From positions 434,001 to 498,000 of the forward strand of contig NZ_JAINVZ010000002.1 in assembly GCF_019890615.1 (NCBI RefSeq): DNA of 64,000 bases, given 5' to 3'. The stretch comes from Streptantibioticus parmotrematis (GTDB lineage: Bacteria > Actinomycetota > Actinomycetes > Streptomycetales > Streptomycetaceae). Numbering within the stretch: position 1 is the stretch's first letter; each line of letters opens with the position of its first letter. A program made the translations under genes and the position numbers. Below are positions 6,534-14,282 of this stretch, one piece after another. The notes beneath the pieces are model-generated. The model saw only the letters and a program-made list of their open reading frames with translations, was not told the origin of the DNA and ran no database searches.

Positions 6534-7985
6534 TCAGGCGCTGGGGTGATCGCCCGCCCACACGACGGGGGTGCGCCGCGCCCAGGGAGCGGCCCGCTCC
6601 AGTTGCCCCGCGAGGCGGAAGAGGACGTCCTCGCGTCCGTAACCCGCCGCGAACTGGACGCCGATGGGGAGTCCGGTGGCGGGATCGGTCTCCAGGGGGA
6701 CGGACATGGCGGGGGTGCCCGCGACGTTGAACGCGGCGGTGAAGGGCGAGCGGTGGAGGACGTGCCGCAGCCAGCCGAGGCCGTCGGCGCCCTCGGCGCC
6801 GTGCGCGTACGTGCCCAGGGGGACGGGCAGTTCGGGCAGCGTCGGGGTGAGCAGCAGGTCGTATTCGGTGAAGTAGCGGCCGATCGCGCGTGCGACGCTG
6901 TTGCGCATCGCGAGGGCGTGGACGAACTCGACGCCGCTGACCCGCTGTCCGTAGGCGTAACTGGCCAGTGTCCCGGGCTCGACGGTGGTGGAGTCGACGG
7001 GCCGTCCGAAGGCCGTGGCGAAGCCGTCGATCCACGTCACCAGATTGGTGCTCCACAGGCGGGCGTTGGCCAGGAGGAACTCCTCCCAGTCGACGCCGAG
7101 GCCGACCCGCACCTCTTCCACCCGGTGCCCGAGGGACTCGGCGAGCCGTGCGGAGCGGACCGTGGCGTCGAGGACCGTGGCGTCGACGGCCCGGCCGCCC
7201 CAGGGCCGCGTGAGCAGGCCGATCCGCAGGCTGCCGGGGGAGCGGGTGATCTCCTGGGCGTAGGGCCGTTCCGGCCGCCGCGCGGAATAGGGGTCACCGG
7301 CCTCCGGGCCGTGCACGAGGTCCAGCAGCGTGGCGCTGTCGCGTACCGAACGGCTGAGGACGCCGTGGACGGCGAGCCCGTTGAAGACCTCGTCCACGTC
7401 GGGACCCATGGAGATCCGGCCGCGGGTCGGCTTCAGCCCGAACAGGCCGTTGGCGGCGGCTGGAACGCGGATGGAGCCTGCCGCGTCGGTGGCGTGCGCG
7501 ACCGGGACGACGCCCGCGGCGACGGCGGCCCCCGAACCGCCGCTGGAGCCGCCGGAACCGCGGGCCGGGTCCCAGGGGTTGCGGGTGGGGCCGTACAGGA
7601 CGCCTTCCGTGGTGGTGCTGTACGCGAACTCCGGGGTCGCCGTGCGCCCGAGCGTCACCAGCCCGGCGCGGCGGAAGCGCGCCATGAGCGACGAGTCCGC
7701 CCCGGCGACGTTCCCGGCGGCTATCCGGCTGCCCAGCTCCGTGCGCTTCCCGGCCATCGTGACGGCGAGGTCCTTGATGAGGAAGGGCACCCCGGCCAGC
7801 GGCGTACTGCCCGGGGCCGGGTCGTCCTGGGCGGGCCAGGTCTCGACGACGGCGTTGATCCGCGGATTGACCGCCTCGCAGGCCCGCTGGGCGGTCGAGG
7901 CGAGTTCCGCGACGGTCACCTCGCCGCGGGCCACCAGGTCGGCCAGGCCGACGCCGTCGTGGCGCACGTACTCGGAGAGCTTCAT
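6534..7985 (-). CDS. Amidase (amidase-signature family)
   Basis: A 483-residue amidase-signature hydrolase that should cleave a C-N amide bond using a Ser-cisSer-Lys triad. The lysine is in PFLIKDLAV (about residue 72), the glycine/serine stretch RGSGGSSGGSGAAVAAG carries the cis-serine, and the nucleophile follows in DAAGSIRVPAAANGLFGLKP. Length and motifs are complete, but the physiological amide is unknown. The start is ATG at 7985. It is divergent from a TetR gene across a gap holding three palindromes, so it is the likely target of that repressor. Confidence 0.9.
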   Translation of the reverse strand: MKLSEYVRHDGVGLADLVARGEVTVAELASTAQRACEAVNPRINAVVETWPAQDDPAPGSTPLAGVPFLIKDLAVTMAGKRTELGSRIAAGNVAGADSSLMARFRRAGLVTLGRTATPEFAYSTTTEGVLYGPTRNPWDPARGSGGSSGGSGAAVAAGVVPVAHATDAAGSIRVPAAANGLFGLKPTRGRISMGPDVDEVFNGLAVHGVLSRSVRDSATLLDLVHGPEAGDPYSARRPERPYAQEITRSPGSLRIGLLTRPWGGRAVDATVLDATVRSARLAESLGHRVEEVRVGLGVDWEEFLLANARLWSTNLVTWIDGFATAFGRPVDSTTVEPGTLASYAYGQRVSGVEFVHALAMRNSVARAIGRYFTEYDLLLTPTLPELPVPLGTYAHGAEGADGLGWLRHVLHRSPFTAAFNVAGTPAMSVPLETDPATGLPIGVQFAAGYGREDVLFRLAGQLERAAPWARRTPVVWAGDHPSA

Positions 7986-8047
7986 GTTCGTCCGTTCGGG
8001 AGGGCCGACGCGGGAGGGCCGGCACAGGGGGATCGGCACCAGGCGGC

Positions 8048-8100
8048 GATACCGATCGGTATCCAACGAGACCGATCGGTATCGCTTGAGACTGATCGGT
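8048..8100. promoter_or_regulatory. Three phased palindromic operators
   Basis: The perfect 16-bp palindrome GATACCGATCGGTATC (8048-8063) is followed by ACCGATCGGT (8071-8080) and ACTGATCGGT (8091-8100). Their centres are exactly 20 bp apart, about two helical turns, so bound repressor dimers would line up on one DNA face. They lie between the amidase (minus) and TetR (plus) starts, consistent with TetR control of both genes. Confidence 0.85.
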
Positions 8101-8156
8101 ACCGTAGCATTGCCGCCAGGGTGGTCCACCGCCTCACCGGAACGACGAGGAGCCGC

Positions 8157-8762
8157 ATGGCGAACACCGGCAGAGCCGGCAGGCAGAGCAGGGTGGCCAC
8201 GCTGCCGCCCCGGGAGCGGATCCTCGACGCGGCGGAGGAACTCTTCACGCGCGAAGGGATCAAGGCGGTGGGCGTCCAGGCGATCGCCGACCGGGCCGGG
8301 ACCACCAAGATGGCGCTGTACCGGCACTTCGCCACCAAGGACGCGCTGGTCGAGGAGTGGCTGCGCATCGTCGCGGCCGACTACACCGCCGTCTTCGACC
8401 AGTTGGAGACCGCGCATCCCGACGACCCCCGGGCGCAGATCCTGGGAATGGCCCGGTTCATCGCCGACGGACTCCCCGGGATCTCCCACCGCGGCTGCCC
8501 GTTCATCAACTCCCTCGCGGAACTGCCCGACCGCGCCCACCCGGCACGGCGGCTGATCGAGGCGCACAAGGCCGGCCAGGCGCGCCGCCTCACCGGCCTG
8601 TGCGCCCGCGCCGGGCTGACCGATCCGGACGAGGCGGCGGCGGAGATCACCTTCGTCCTCGAAGGAGCCCAGGTGTCCACGCAGAACGCGAGCGTCGAGC
8701 GCGTGGGCGAGCGGCTCATGCGGATCGTCCAGGGCGTCCTGGACCGCCACTCGGCCCGCTAG
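8157..8762 (+). CDS. TetR-family regulator, divergent from amidase
   Basis: A 201-residue TetR repressor. The N-terminal helix-turn-helix is clear (RILDAAEELFTREGIKAVGV, then AGTTKMALYRHFATKDALVE, residues 20-65). The rest is the helical ligand-binding and dimer domain, with a CPF motif near residue 120 and a C-terminal dimer helix ending VLDRHSAR. GAGGAG precedes the ATG at 8157. It presumably represses itself and the divergent amidase through the operators at 8048-8100, with an amide or its product as inducer; the ligand is inference. Confidence 0.9.
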   Translation: MANTGRAGRQSRVATLPPRERILDAAEELFTREGIKAVGVQAIADRAGTTKMALYRHFATKDALVEEWLRIVAADYTAVFDQLETAHPDDPRAQILGMARFIADGLPGISHRGCPFINSLAELPDRAHPARRLIEAHKAGQARRLTGLCARAGLTDPDEAAAEITFVLEGAQVSTQNASVERVGERLMRIVQGVLDRHSAR

Positions 8763-8823
8763 GCCGGAACCATCGAGCTGTCGCCCGAGGGTGGCGGTCG
8801 GTCCGGTGGTCGTGGACGCGCCC

Positions 8824-9474
8824 TCAGCGCGATTCCGGGTCCCGGGACGGGGGTGGCGGGGCAAGGGTGCCGAGGCAGCGTCCCAGGCCCTCGTGGCCGG
8901 CCGTCGCCTCGGGGAGGACGGAGGCCGGCTCCGGCAGAACCACGGTGAGCAGAGGGCCCTCGATGGCGCTCTCGGTCAACGAGCCTCCGATGTGCTCGCT
9001 CACGGCGTCCAGGGCCGCGAGGAACGAGGGGACCGGTCGCGGTTGTTCCAGGCGGGCTCGCACCGCGTTCCACAGCAGGTGTGAATGGTTCGGGTCGAAG
9101 CTGTACGGAGTGCCCGGTTCGAAGGCTTCCCGCTTCTGCCCGTTCTGCCAGTGACTGACGGCGTGGAGCGCGCCCGCGCGCATGACGGTGAAGCTCTCCG
9201 TGTCGCGGGAGACCTCGGTGAGCACGTGCGCTGTCCAGCCCTGAACCCCACGGGTCTCGAAGCAGAACGCCCAGCCGTCGACGGTTCCCGCGCGTAGGAG
9301 GGACGCGTCCGCCGGGGGTTCGGCGATGCTCTCCTGTTCCGTCAGCACGCGCGGGTCACCGGAGTGGGCGCCGTAGCGGCGTAGCAGAGCATGTGGGTCG
9401 AGGCCGCGGGCGAAGGTGAGGCAGAAGGCGGGATAGTCGTCAGTGAGGGCCCAGTGCCAGGGGGTGGCCGTCAT
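8824..9474 (-). CDS. DUF6461-like hypothetical protein
   Basis: A 216-residue cytoplasmic protein starting at ATG 9474. It opens WHWALTDDYPAFCLTFARGL and contains DGWAFCFETRGVQGWTAHVL and SFDPNHSHLLWNAVRARLE. This layout (a WAL..Y.AFC..F start, a GWAFCFE strand, a bulk of helices) matches the actinobacterial DUF6461 family as I remember it, whose function is unknown. It stands between a TetR gene and a secreted nuclease gene, with no clear functional link to either. Confidence 0.65.
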   Translation of the reverse strand: MTATPWHWALTDDYPAFCLTFARGLDPHALLRRYGAHSGDPRVLTEQESIAEPPADASLLRAGTVDGWAFCFETRGVQGWTAHVLTEVSRDTESFTVMRAGALHAVSHWQNGQKREAFEPGTPYSFDPNHSHLLWNAVRARLEQPRPVPSFLAALDAVSEHIGGSLTESAIEGPLLTVVLPEPASVLPEATAGHEGLGRCLGTLAPPPPSRDPESR

Positions 9475-9551
9475 GTGAGGGTGTCCTTGCCTCGGCCGGA
9501 CCCCGCCCGCCGCGCAGCGGCCGGAGTCCGGAGGACTGCTGAGCGGTCAGG

Positions 9552-10868
9552 TTACGCGGTGATGGTGACGGTGTACTTCTCGCCTTCCAGAACACGGGAG
9601 GCCGCCGGAAACGCGCCGACGGCACCGCCCGCGGCGGAGTTCACCTGCAAGGGGACGTGCGCGCGCACGCATGGTTCGTCGTGGGTGACGGGACGCTTGG
9701 GATCGGCTTCGTAGAACTTCCATACGCCGTTCTCCCGCAGCGGGACGACTTCGGCGCACAGCCCGCCGTTGCGGCCTCCCTGGACCGTTGCGGCGAAGGG
9801 GTACTCGTCACAACTGTCGTCGGGTACGACTGAGGCGGGCTTCGGAACGAAGGGGGCGGTGCTCTTGGCGCCGCAGGTCGACGCGCGGTGGGATTCCCCG
9901 CCGGCGAGGTCGGCGAGCCGCTGGAGGGGATTACCGGAGGACCCCCAGTGGTCGGACATGTTCTTCTCGGCCCAGGCGTAGGTGGCTGCTGCGGCTCCGT
10001 ACCTGGACAGCGACAGGTCGAGGTCGGCGCGCCGGTCAGGGTAGACACATCCGGGGAACTTGCCGACGGCGTCGTCGCAACGAACCTTGTCGGGGCTGGA
10101 CCAGCCGGTGCTCGGCTGGGTGGGGATGGCGCCTGTCGAGGTGACGTACAGGTGATGGCCGACGGTGACAAGGGTGTCTCTGCCCTTGCCGACCGGTGTG
10201 GAGAACGTGACGCTCCCCGACGCGGTCCCGCCGGCCGTGAGCGTCCTGGCCCCGGCCCACGGACTCGGACCGGTCGCCTTGCAGCCGCCGTCGCACGAGA
10301 CGTCGAAGGCGATGTTGAGGCTCTTGAGCCGACCAGTGACTTCGGCGACGGAGACGGTCTCGGTCTCCCTCCACGTGGTGCTGGTCTGGCTCAGCGAAGC
10401 ACTGTCGCCGACGACGATGATGCCGGTGCCCACTGCTTCGCCCTTGTTGTCGCGAAGGGTGTAGGTGATCCGGCCGCCGGTCAGGCACGAGTTGAAGCGG
10501 GTGTGCTGGAAGTACCCCGGCTTGGCGACGCACGTAGTCGCGCCGGAGGGGGTGGCCCGATCAGCGATGGCCGGCGCGCCGGCGAGGGCAGCGGCAGGTG
10601 TCATCTCGACGCACTCGGTGGTGGCGTCGCCGTTCTCGCGGTCCGGCGCGACGGCGGTGCAGGACGAACTGGCGTCCAGTGGTTCTGCGGGCGTCAGGTC
10701 GCCGTCGGCCGGGGCGCTCGGGGCTATGGTCCCGAGCAGCGGACCGGGTGATGGAGGAGCGTCGTCGTCCGCGCGCGCGGACGTGGTACCTGCCAGGGCG
10801 AGTGAGGCCACCGTCGCTATGGACGCTGCGGCGGTGATCAGGCGTCTGCCGTAGGTGTTCACTGTCAT
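9552..10868 (-). CDS. Secreted protein with NucA/NucB-type DNase domain
   Basis: A 438-residue exported protein. Residues 1-34 are a signal peptide (RR, hydrophobic core, ATVASLALAGTTSARA cleavage region). The middle (about 100-260) is a beta-rich region with paired cysteines. The C-terminal part contains CDEYPFAATVQGG, the hallmark of the NucA/NucB deoxyribonuclease family, within about residues 320-400. The usual roles of such enzymes are extracellular DNA degradation, sporulation or competition. ATG 10868 was chosen because GAGGA lies seven bases upstream; the TTG six bases earlier sits too close to it. No immunity or inhibitor gene is adjacent. Confidence 0.8.
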   Translation of the reverse strand: MTVNTYGRRLITAAASIATVASLALAGTTSARADDDAPPSPGPLLGTIAPSAPADGDLTPAEPLDASSSCTAVAPDRENGDATTECVEMTPAAALAGAPAIADRATPSGATTCVAKPGYFQHTRFNSCLTGGRITYTLRDNKGEAVGTGIIVVGDSASLSQTSTTWRETETVSVAEVTGRLKSLNIAFDVSCDGGCKATGPSPWAGARTLTAGGTASGSVTFSTPVGKGRDTLVTVGHHLYVTSTGAIPTQPSTGWSSPDKVRCDDAVGKFPGCVYPDRRADLDLSLSRYGAAAATYAWAEKNMSDHWGSSGNPLQRLADLAGGESHRASTCGAKSTAPFVPKPASVVPDDSCDEYPFAATVQGGRNGGLCAEVVPLRENGVWKFYEADPKRPVTHDEPCVRAHVPLQVNSAAGGAVGAFPAASRVLEGEKYTVTITA

Positions 10869-11060
10869 CCTCAAGTCCTCACAGTCGACGCACAGGTTTA
10901 CGCCGACCGGCCGACTTTATGACTGTCAGACGGTCACTTCGGCATCATGCGAGCTGGATTGACTCAAAAATGATCTTGGGTGACCGCATCGGAGTGCGTA
11001 GCTCTGCCCGGTGCTCCTGGGTGCGGTGGGGCCGGAGGCCGGGATCGTTAAGCTGCCCGC

Positions 11061-11699
11061 ATGAGCGATGCCAAGGACAGTCCAGCGGTGCGGCGCGTCA
11101 GGGTTCTGCTCGCCGAGGACCAGTCCATGGTGCGGGAGGCCCTGGCCACCCTGCTCGGGCTGGAGGACGACATCGACGTCGTCGCGCAGGTCGCGCGCGG
11201 GGACGAGGTGGTGGCCGCGGCGCGGGAGCACGACGTCGACGTCGCGCTGCTCGACATCGAGATGCCGGGGGCCACCGGCATCGACGCCGCCTGCGCGCTG
11301 CGGGCCGCGCTGCCGGGCGTCAAGGTCGTCATCGTCACGACCTTCGGCCGCCCCGGCTACCTGCGGCGCGCGATGGAGTACGGCGCCGACGCGTTCCTGG
11401 TCAAGGACGCCCCCGCGGCCCAACTCGCCGACGCCGTACGGCGGGTGCTGCGCGGCGAGAAGGTGATCGACCCGACGCTGGCCGCCGCCGCGCTGGCGGA
11501 GGGCGCCGACCCGTTGACCTCCCGCGAACGCGACGTGCTGCGCGCGGCGGCGGACGGCGCCGTCAACTCCGAGATCGCCGTCACCCTCCACCTGTCCGAG
11601 GGCACCGTGCGCAACTACCTGTCCACCGCCATCCAGAAGACCGGCGCCCGCAACCGCTCCGAGGCGGTCCGCATCGCCCGCGAGAAGGGCTGGCTGTGA
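11061..11699 (+). CDS. DesR-like response regulator (NarL/LuxR family)
   Basis: A 212-residue two-component regulator. The receiver domain (13-125) has the acidic pair E19-D20, phospho-acceptor D65 in LLDIEMPG, T93 and K115 (FLVKDAP). The LuxR helix-turn-helix (about 150-208) reads LTSRERDVLRAAADG and SEGTVRNYLSTAIQKTGARN. This is the usual partner of DesK-type kinases, but none lies next to it; the nearest is at 2-1192. It has its own 140 bp upstream gap and so its own promoter. Regulon unknown. Confidence 0.92.
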   Translation: MSDAKDSPAVRRVRVLLAEDQSMVREALATLLGLEDDIDVVAQVARGDEVVAAAREHDVDVALLDIEMPGATGIDAACALRAALPGVKVVIVTTFGRPGYLRRAMEYGADAFLVKDAPAAQLADAVRRVLRGEKVIDPTLAAAALAEGADPLTSRERDVLRAAADGAVNSEIAVTLHLSEGTVRNYLSTAIQKTGARNRSEAVRIAREKGWL

Positions 11700-11702
11700 A
11701 CG

Positions 11703-11812
11703 GTCGAGGGCCCGCGCCGGTCCGTTGAGCGGCGGCGACCGACCCGGGCTCCGCGCCGGTCGGTCGAGCAGCCATCGACCCGGGCCCCACGCCCGTCAGT
11801 TGAGCAGTGCCC
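11703..11812. repeat. Degenerate direct repeats at convergent gene ends
   Basis: Three imperfect copies of a roughly 38-bp unit occupy the gap after the response regulator and run into the end of the SirB1-like gene. Each has a core like GCGCCGGTC followed by GAGCAG or TTGAGC (around 11715, 11753, 11790). The last copy includes the SirB1 stop codon, so the other two look like duplicated and decayed copies of that gene end. Confidence 0.4.
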
Positions 11813-12638
11813 TCGTCGCGCGGGCCTGGTGCCGGATCTTCCCGGCCGCCTCCGGGTCGACCGCCTCGATCAGCTCCGCGTAGGCGTCCAGGCCGTCCGC
11901 ACCGGCCAGGAAGTCGCCCCGCTGGACCAGGAGTTGGGCCCGCTCCAGCCGCAGCCGCGCCGGATGCCGGGGGAGCAGCAGGGCCAGATCGGTGGCCCAC
12001 AGGCCGACCGCGGTCTGCTCGGGGCGGGCCGCGGCCCAGGTGCGGATGCTGCCCAGCACCCGCCCGATCACGTCCAGCGGCGCGGCGGGCTCCAGCGCGC
12101 GCGGCGGCACCGGCCCGCCCGCCAGCCGTTCCGCGTCGTCACCGCTCACCGGCACGCCGCCGTGGAACGGGTCGGCCAGCACGTACCGCCCGTGCGGATC
12201 GCCGACGCCGACCACGAAGTGCCCCGGCAGCGCCACCCCGTAGACCGGCGCGCCCAGCCGCCTGCCGACCTCCGTCCACACCACCGACAGCAGGATCGGC
12301 AGCCCGCGCCGCCGCCGCAGCACCGCGTGCAGCAACGAAGACTCCAGCCGCTCGTAGTCCGACGCCCTGCCGTGCAGCCCGCACCGGGTGCCCAGGACGT
12401 CCGCGAAGGCCGCGGCCCACTCCTGCGGCGTCGGCTCGCCGCCCGACGACGGCAGCCGCGCGCCCACCCGGTCGGCCAGCCGGTCGAGACCGCGCAGGGT
12501 GTCCTGCCGCGCCTTCTCGTCGAACGCCGGGTCGGCCCGCGTGCACACCAGCAGGCACAGCGCCGCCAGGTCCGGCCGCTCCGACCGCGCCTCGGCCGCG
12601 AAGCGAAGGCGCACCGCGGTCTCCTCCACCCCGGTCAC
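11796..12638 (-). CDS. SirB1/transglutaminase-like family protein
   Basis: A 280-residue protein of the SirB1 family, a transglutaminase-like fold usually without the full catalytic triad. The family core is visible: YERLESSLLHAVLRRRRGLP, ILLSVVWTEVGRRLG, then VALPGHFVVGVGD and YVLADPFHGG (about 95-175). The C-terminal hundred residues are helical and TPR-like (LRLERAQLLVQRGDFLAGAD). GTG 12638 overlaps the GNAT stop by four bases (GTGA), so it is co-translated with that gene. Biochemical role unknown in actinobacteria. Confidence 0.8.
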   Translation of the reverse strand: MTGVEETAVRLRFAAEARSERPDLAALCLLVCTRADPAFDEKARQDTLRGLDRLADRVGARLPSSGGEPTPQEWAAAFADVLGTRCGLHGRASDYERLESSLLHAVLRRRRGLPILLSVVWTEVGRRLGAPVYGVALPGHFVVGVGDPHGRYVLADPFHGGVPVSGDDAERLAGGPVPPRALEPAAPLDVIGRVLGSIRTWAAARPEQTAVGLWATDLALLLPRHPARLRLERAQLLVQRGDFLAGADGLDAYAELIEAVDPEAAGKIRHQARATRALLN

Positions 12639-13672
12639 CCCTCCTCCGCCGCCGAGGACTCCGTGGGCTCCGAGGACTCCGCGGGCTCCGGGCACCGGTA
12701 GTAGAGGTACTCGTGGTGCGTGGTGAAGCCCAGCCGGTCCCACAGGGCGCGCGCCGCGTCGTTGTCCGCCTCGACCTGGAGGTACGCGCCGCTCGCCCCC
12801 TCCTCCAGCGCCTTCGCCGCGAGCGCGGCCACCACCGCGACCGCGAGCCCCCGCCGCCGCGCCGAGGGCTCGACCTCGACCGCGCCGAACAGCGCCCACC
12901 GCCCGTCGACCACGCACCGCCCGATCGCCGACACGGCGCCCCCGCCGCCGGACCTCGCGGAGGCGAACCACACCGAGGCCCCGCCGCCCAGCACCGCCCG
13001 CGCCGCGTCGGCGCGTTCACCGGTACGCCCGTACGCCGCGAGCCAGTCCGCGTCCACCTCGCGGGCGAGCGTCACCCGTTCGGCACCGGGCAGATCGGCG
13101 AGCGGCGGCAGCGGCGCGGTCAGCAGCAGCGAACGCGCCCGCGGCGACCATCCCGCCGCCGCGAACGCCCGCGCGCCCGCCGAACCCGGCAGCGTCTGCG
13201 CGTACGCGGGCAGCCCGCGTTCCGCGTACCAGGCGCGCACCCGCTCGACCGCCCGCTGCGCCGGAAGGCCCGGATCGCCGAGCGCCAGCACGGAGTTGGC
13301 CCGGCGGGTGAAGCCGCCGGCCGCGCGCAGCGTCCATCCGCCGAGCACCTCGGTCTCCCGCGCGGGCCAGCCGTCCGAGGCGGTGCGCTGGAGTTCGTCC
13401 GCCGTCGCGGCGGGCGCGGCCATCCTCCGGCGGGCCGGGGCGTCCGGCACGACCTTGCCCGCGACCACGGATTCGTCCGGTATACGGACCACCTCACCGG
13501 TGCGCCGTGTGACGATCACCACACCGTCCGCCCAGGATGTGAGAACGCCGACCGCGTCGCGGAAGACCGGCCGTCCGTCGACGAGCTCAGCCACCGCCCG
13601 TACCGACACCCGTTTGCCCACGTCAGAAGGGGTGATCCGAATTTCGAGCCGTCCTCCGGCCGCGTAATTCAC
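12635..13672 (-). CDS. GNAT-family N-acetyltransferase with N-terminal barrel
   Basis: A 345-residue protein. Residues 1-75 form an SH3-like small barrel (GKRVSVRAVAELVDGRPVF, VVIVTRRTGEVVRIPD). The acetyltransferase domain fills the C-terminal half, with the acetyl-CoA loop near ARRRGLAVAVVAALA and the terminal DNDAARALWDRLGFTTHHEYLYYR. The substrate is not evident. Such GNAT genes stand beside the ferredoxin gene in many streptomycetes. GTG 13672 starts it, and it is divergent from fdxA with 115 bp between. Confidence 0.88.
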   Translation of the reverse strand: MNYAAGGRLEIRITPSDVGKRVSVRAVAELVDGRPVFRDAVGVLTSWADGVVIVTRRTGEVVRIPDESVVAGKVVPDAPARRRMAAPAATADELQRTASDGWPARETEVLGGWTLRAAGGFTRRANSVLALGDPGLPAQRAVERVRAWYAERGLPAYAQTLPGSAGARAFAAAGWSPRARSLLLTAPLPPLADLPGAERVTLAREVDADWLAAYGRTGERADAARAVLGGGASVWFASARSGGGGAVSAIGRCVVDGRWALFGAVEVEPSARRRGLAVAVVAALAAKALEEGASGAYLQVEADNDAARALWDRLGFTTHHEYLYYRCPEPAESSEPTESSAAEEG

Positions 13673-13787
13673 AGTGCTGTCAGCCCCCTGGAGTTCGTAA
13701 GGTGCCTGGGAACGGAGATACTAGAGGCGGGCATCGACGACGCCGCGCTCCCGCGCGAGATGAGCCCTACCGAGGAGGAACGACAGC

Positions 13788-14114
13788 GTGACCTACGTCA
13801 TCGCGCAGCCTTGTGTCGACGTCAAGGACAAGGCGTGCATCGAGGAGTGCCCCGTCGACTGCATCTACGAGGGCCAGCGGTCCTTGTACATCCACCCGGA
13901 CGAATGCGTCGACTGCGGGGCCTGTGAGCCGGTCTGCCCGGTCGAGGCGATCTTCTACGAGGACGACACGCCGGACGAGTGGAAGGACTACTACAAGGCG
14001 AACGTCGAGTTCTTCGACGACCTGGGTTCGCCCGGTGGCGCCTCCAAGCTGGGCCTGATCGAGCGTGACCACCCGTTCGTCGCCGCCCTGCCCCCGCAGA
14101 ACGCGGAGCACTGA
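13788..14114 (+). CDS. fdxA: 7Fe ferredoxin
   Basis: A 108-residue electron carrier with one [3Fe-4S] and one [4Fe-4S] cluster. Cysteines C9, C17 and C50 fit the 3Fe site and C21, C40, C43 and C46 the 4Fe site, with C25 in addition. The C-terminal half (DEWKDYYKANVEFFDDLGSP) is the extension typical of actinobacterial FdxA. It starts with GTG 13788 after GAGGAGGAA and precedes dapC by about 170 bp. It probably supplies reducing power to cytochromes P450 or other oxidoreductases. Confidence 0.95.
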   Translation: MTYVIAQPCVDVKDKACIEECPVDCIYEGQRSLYIHPDECVDCGACEPVCPVEAIFYEDDTPDEWKDYYKANVEFFDDLGSPGGASKLGLIERDHPFVAALPPQNAEH

Positions 14115-14282
14115 GCGTTCCACCGGCGCACGGCCGGTGAGACGGTCCCGCACGGCAGGCGCCGTGCGGGACCGCTGCCGTTCGGCCCGGGAACGCCCGC
14201 GTTCGGCACGAAGCACGACCGCGTGACAGAACGCAGCGCGTAACAGCACGAAGCACGTAGAGCACGAAGAGAGAAGAGCACC

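Noticed and set aside
6363-8156. A long plus-strand open frame continuing into the TetR gene.
   Set aside because: It is the antisense of the amidase; only the segment from ATG 8157 is a protein with known motifs.
8824-10868. Nuclease and DUF6461-like gene as a toxin-immunity pair.
   Set aside because: The nuclease has a classical signal peptide and the DUF6461-like gene is downstream on the same strand with a 77-bp gap; nothing in the sequence ties them together.
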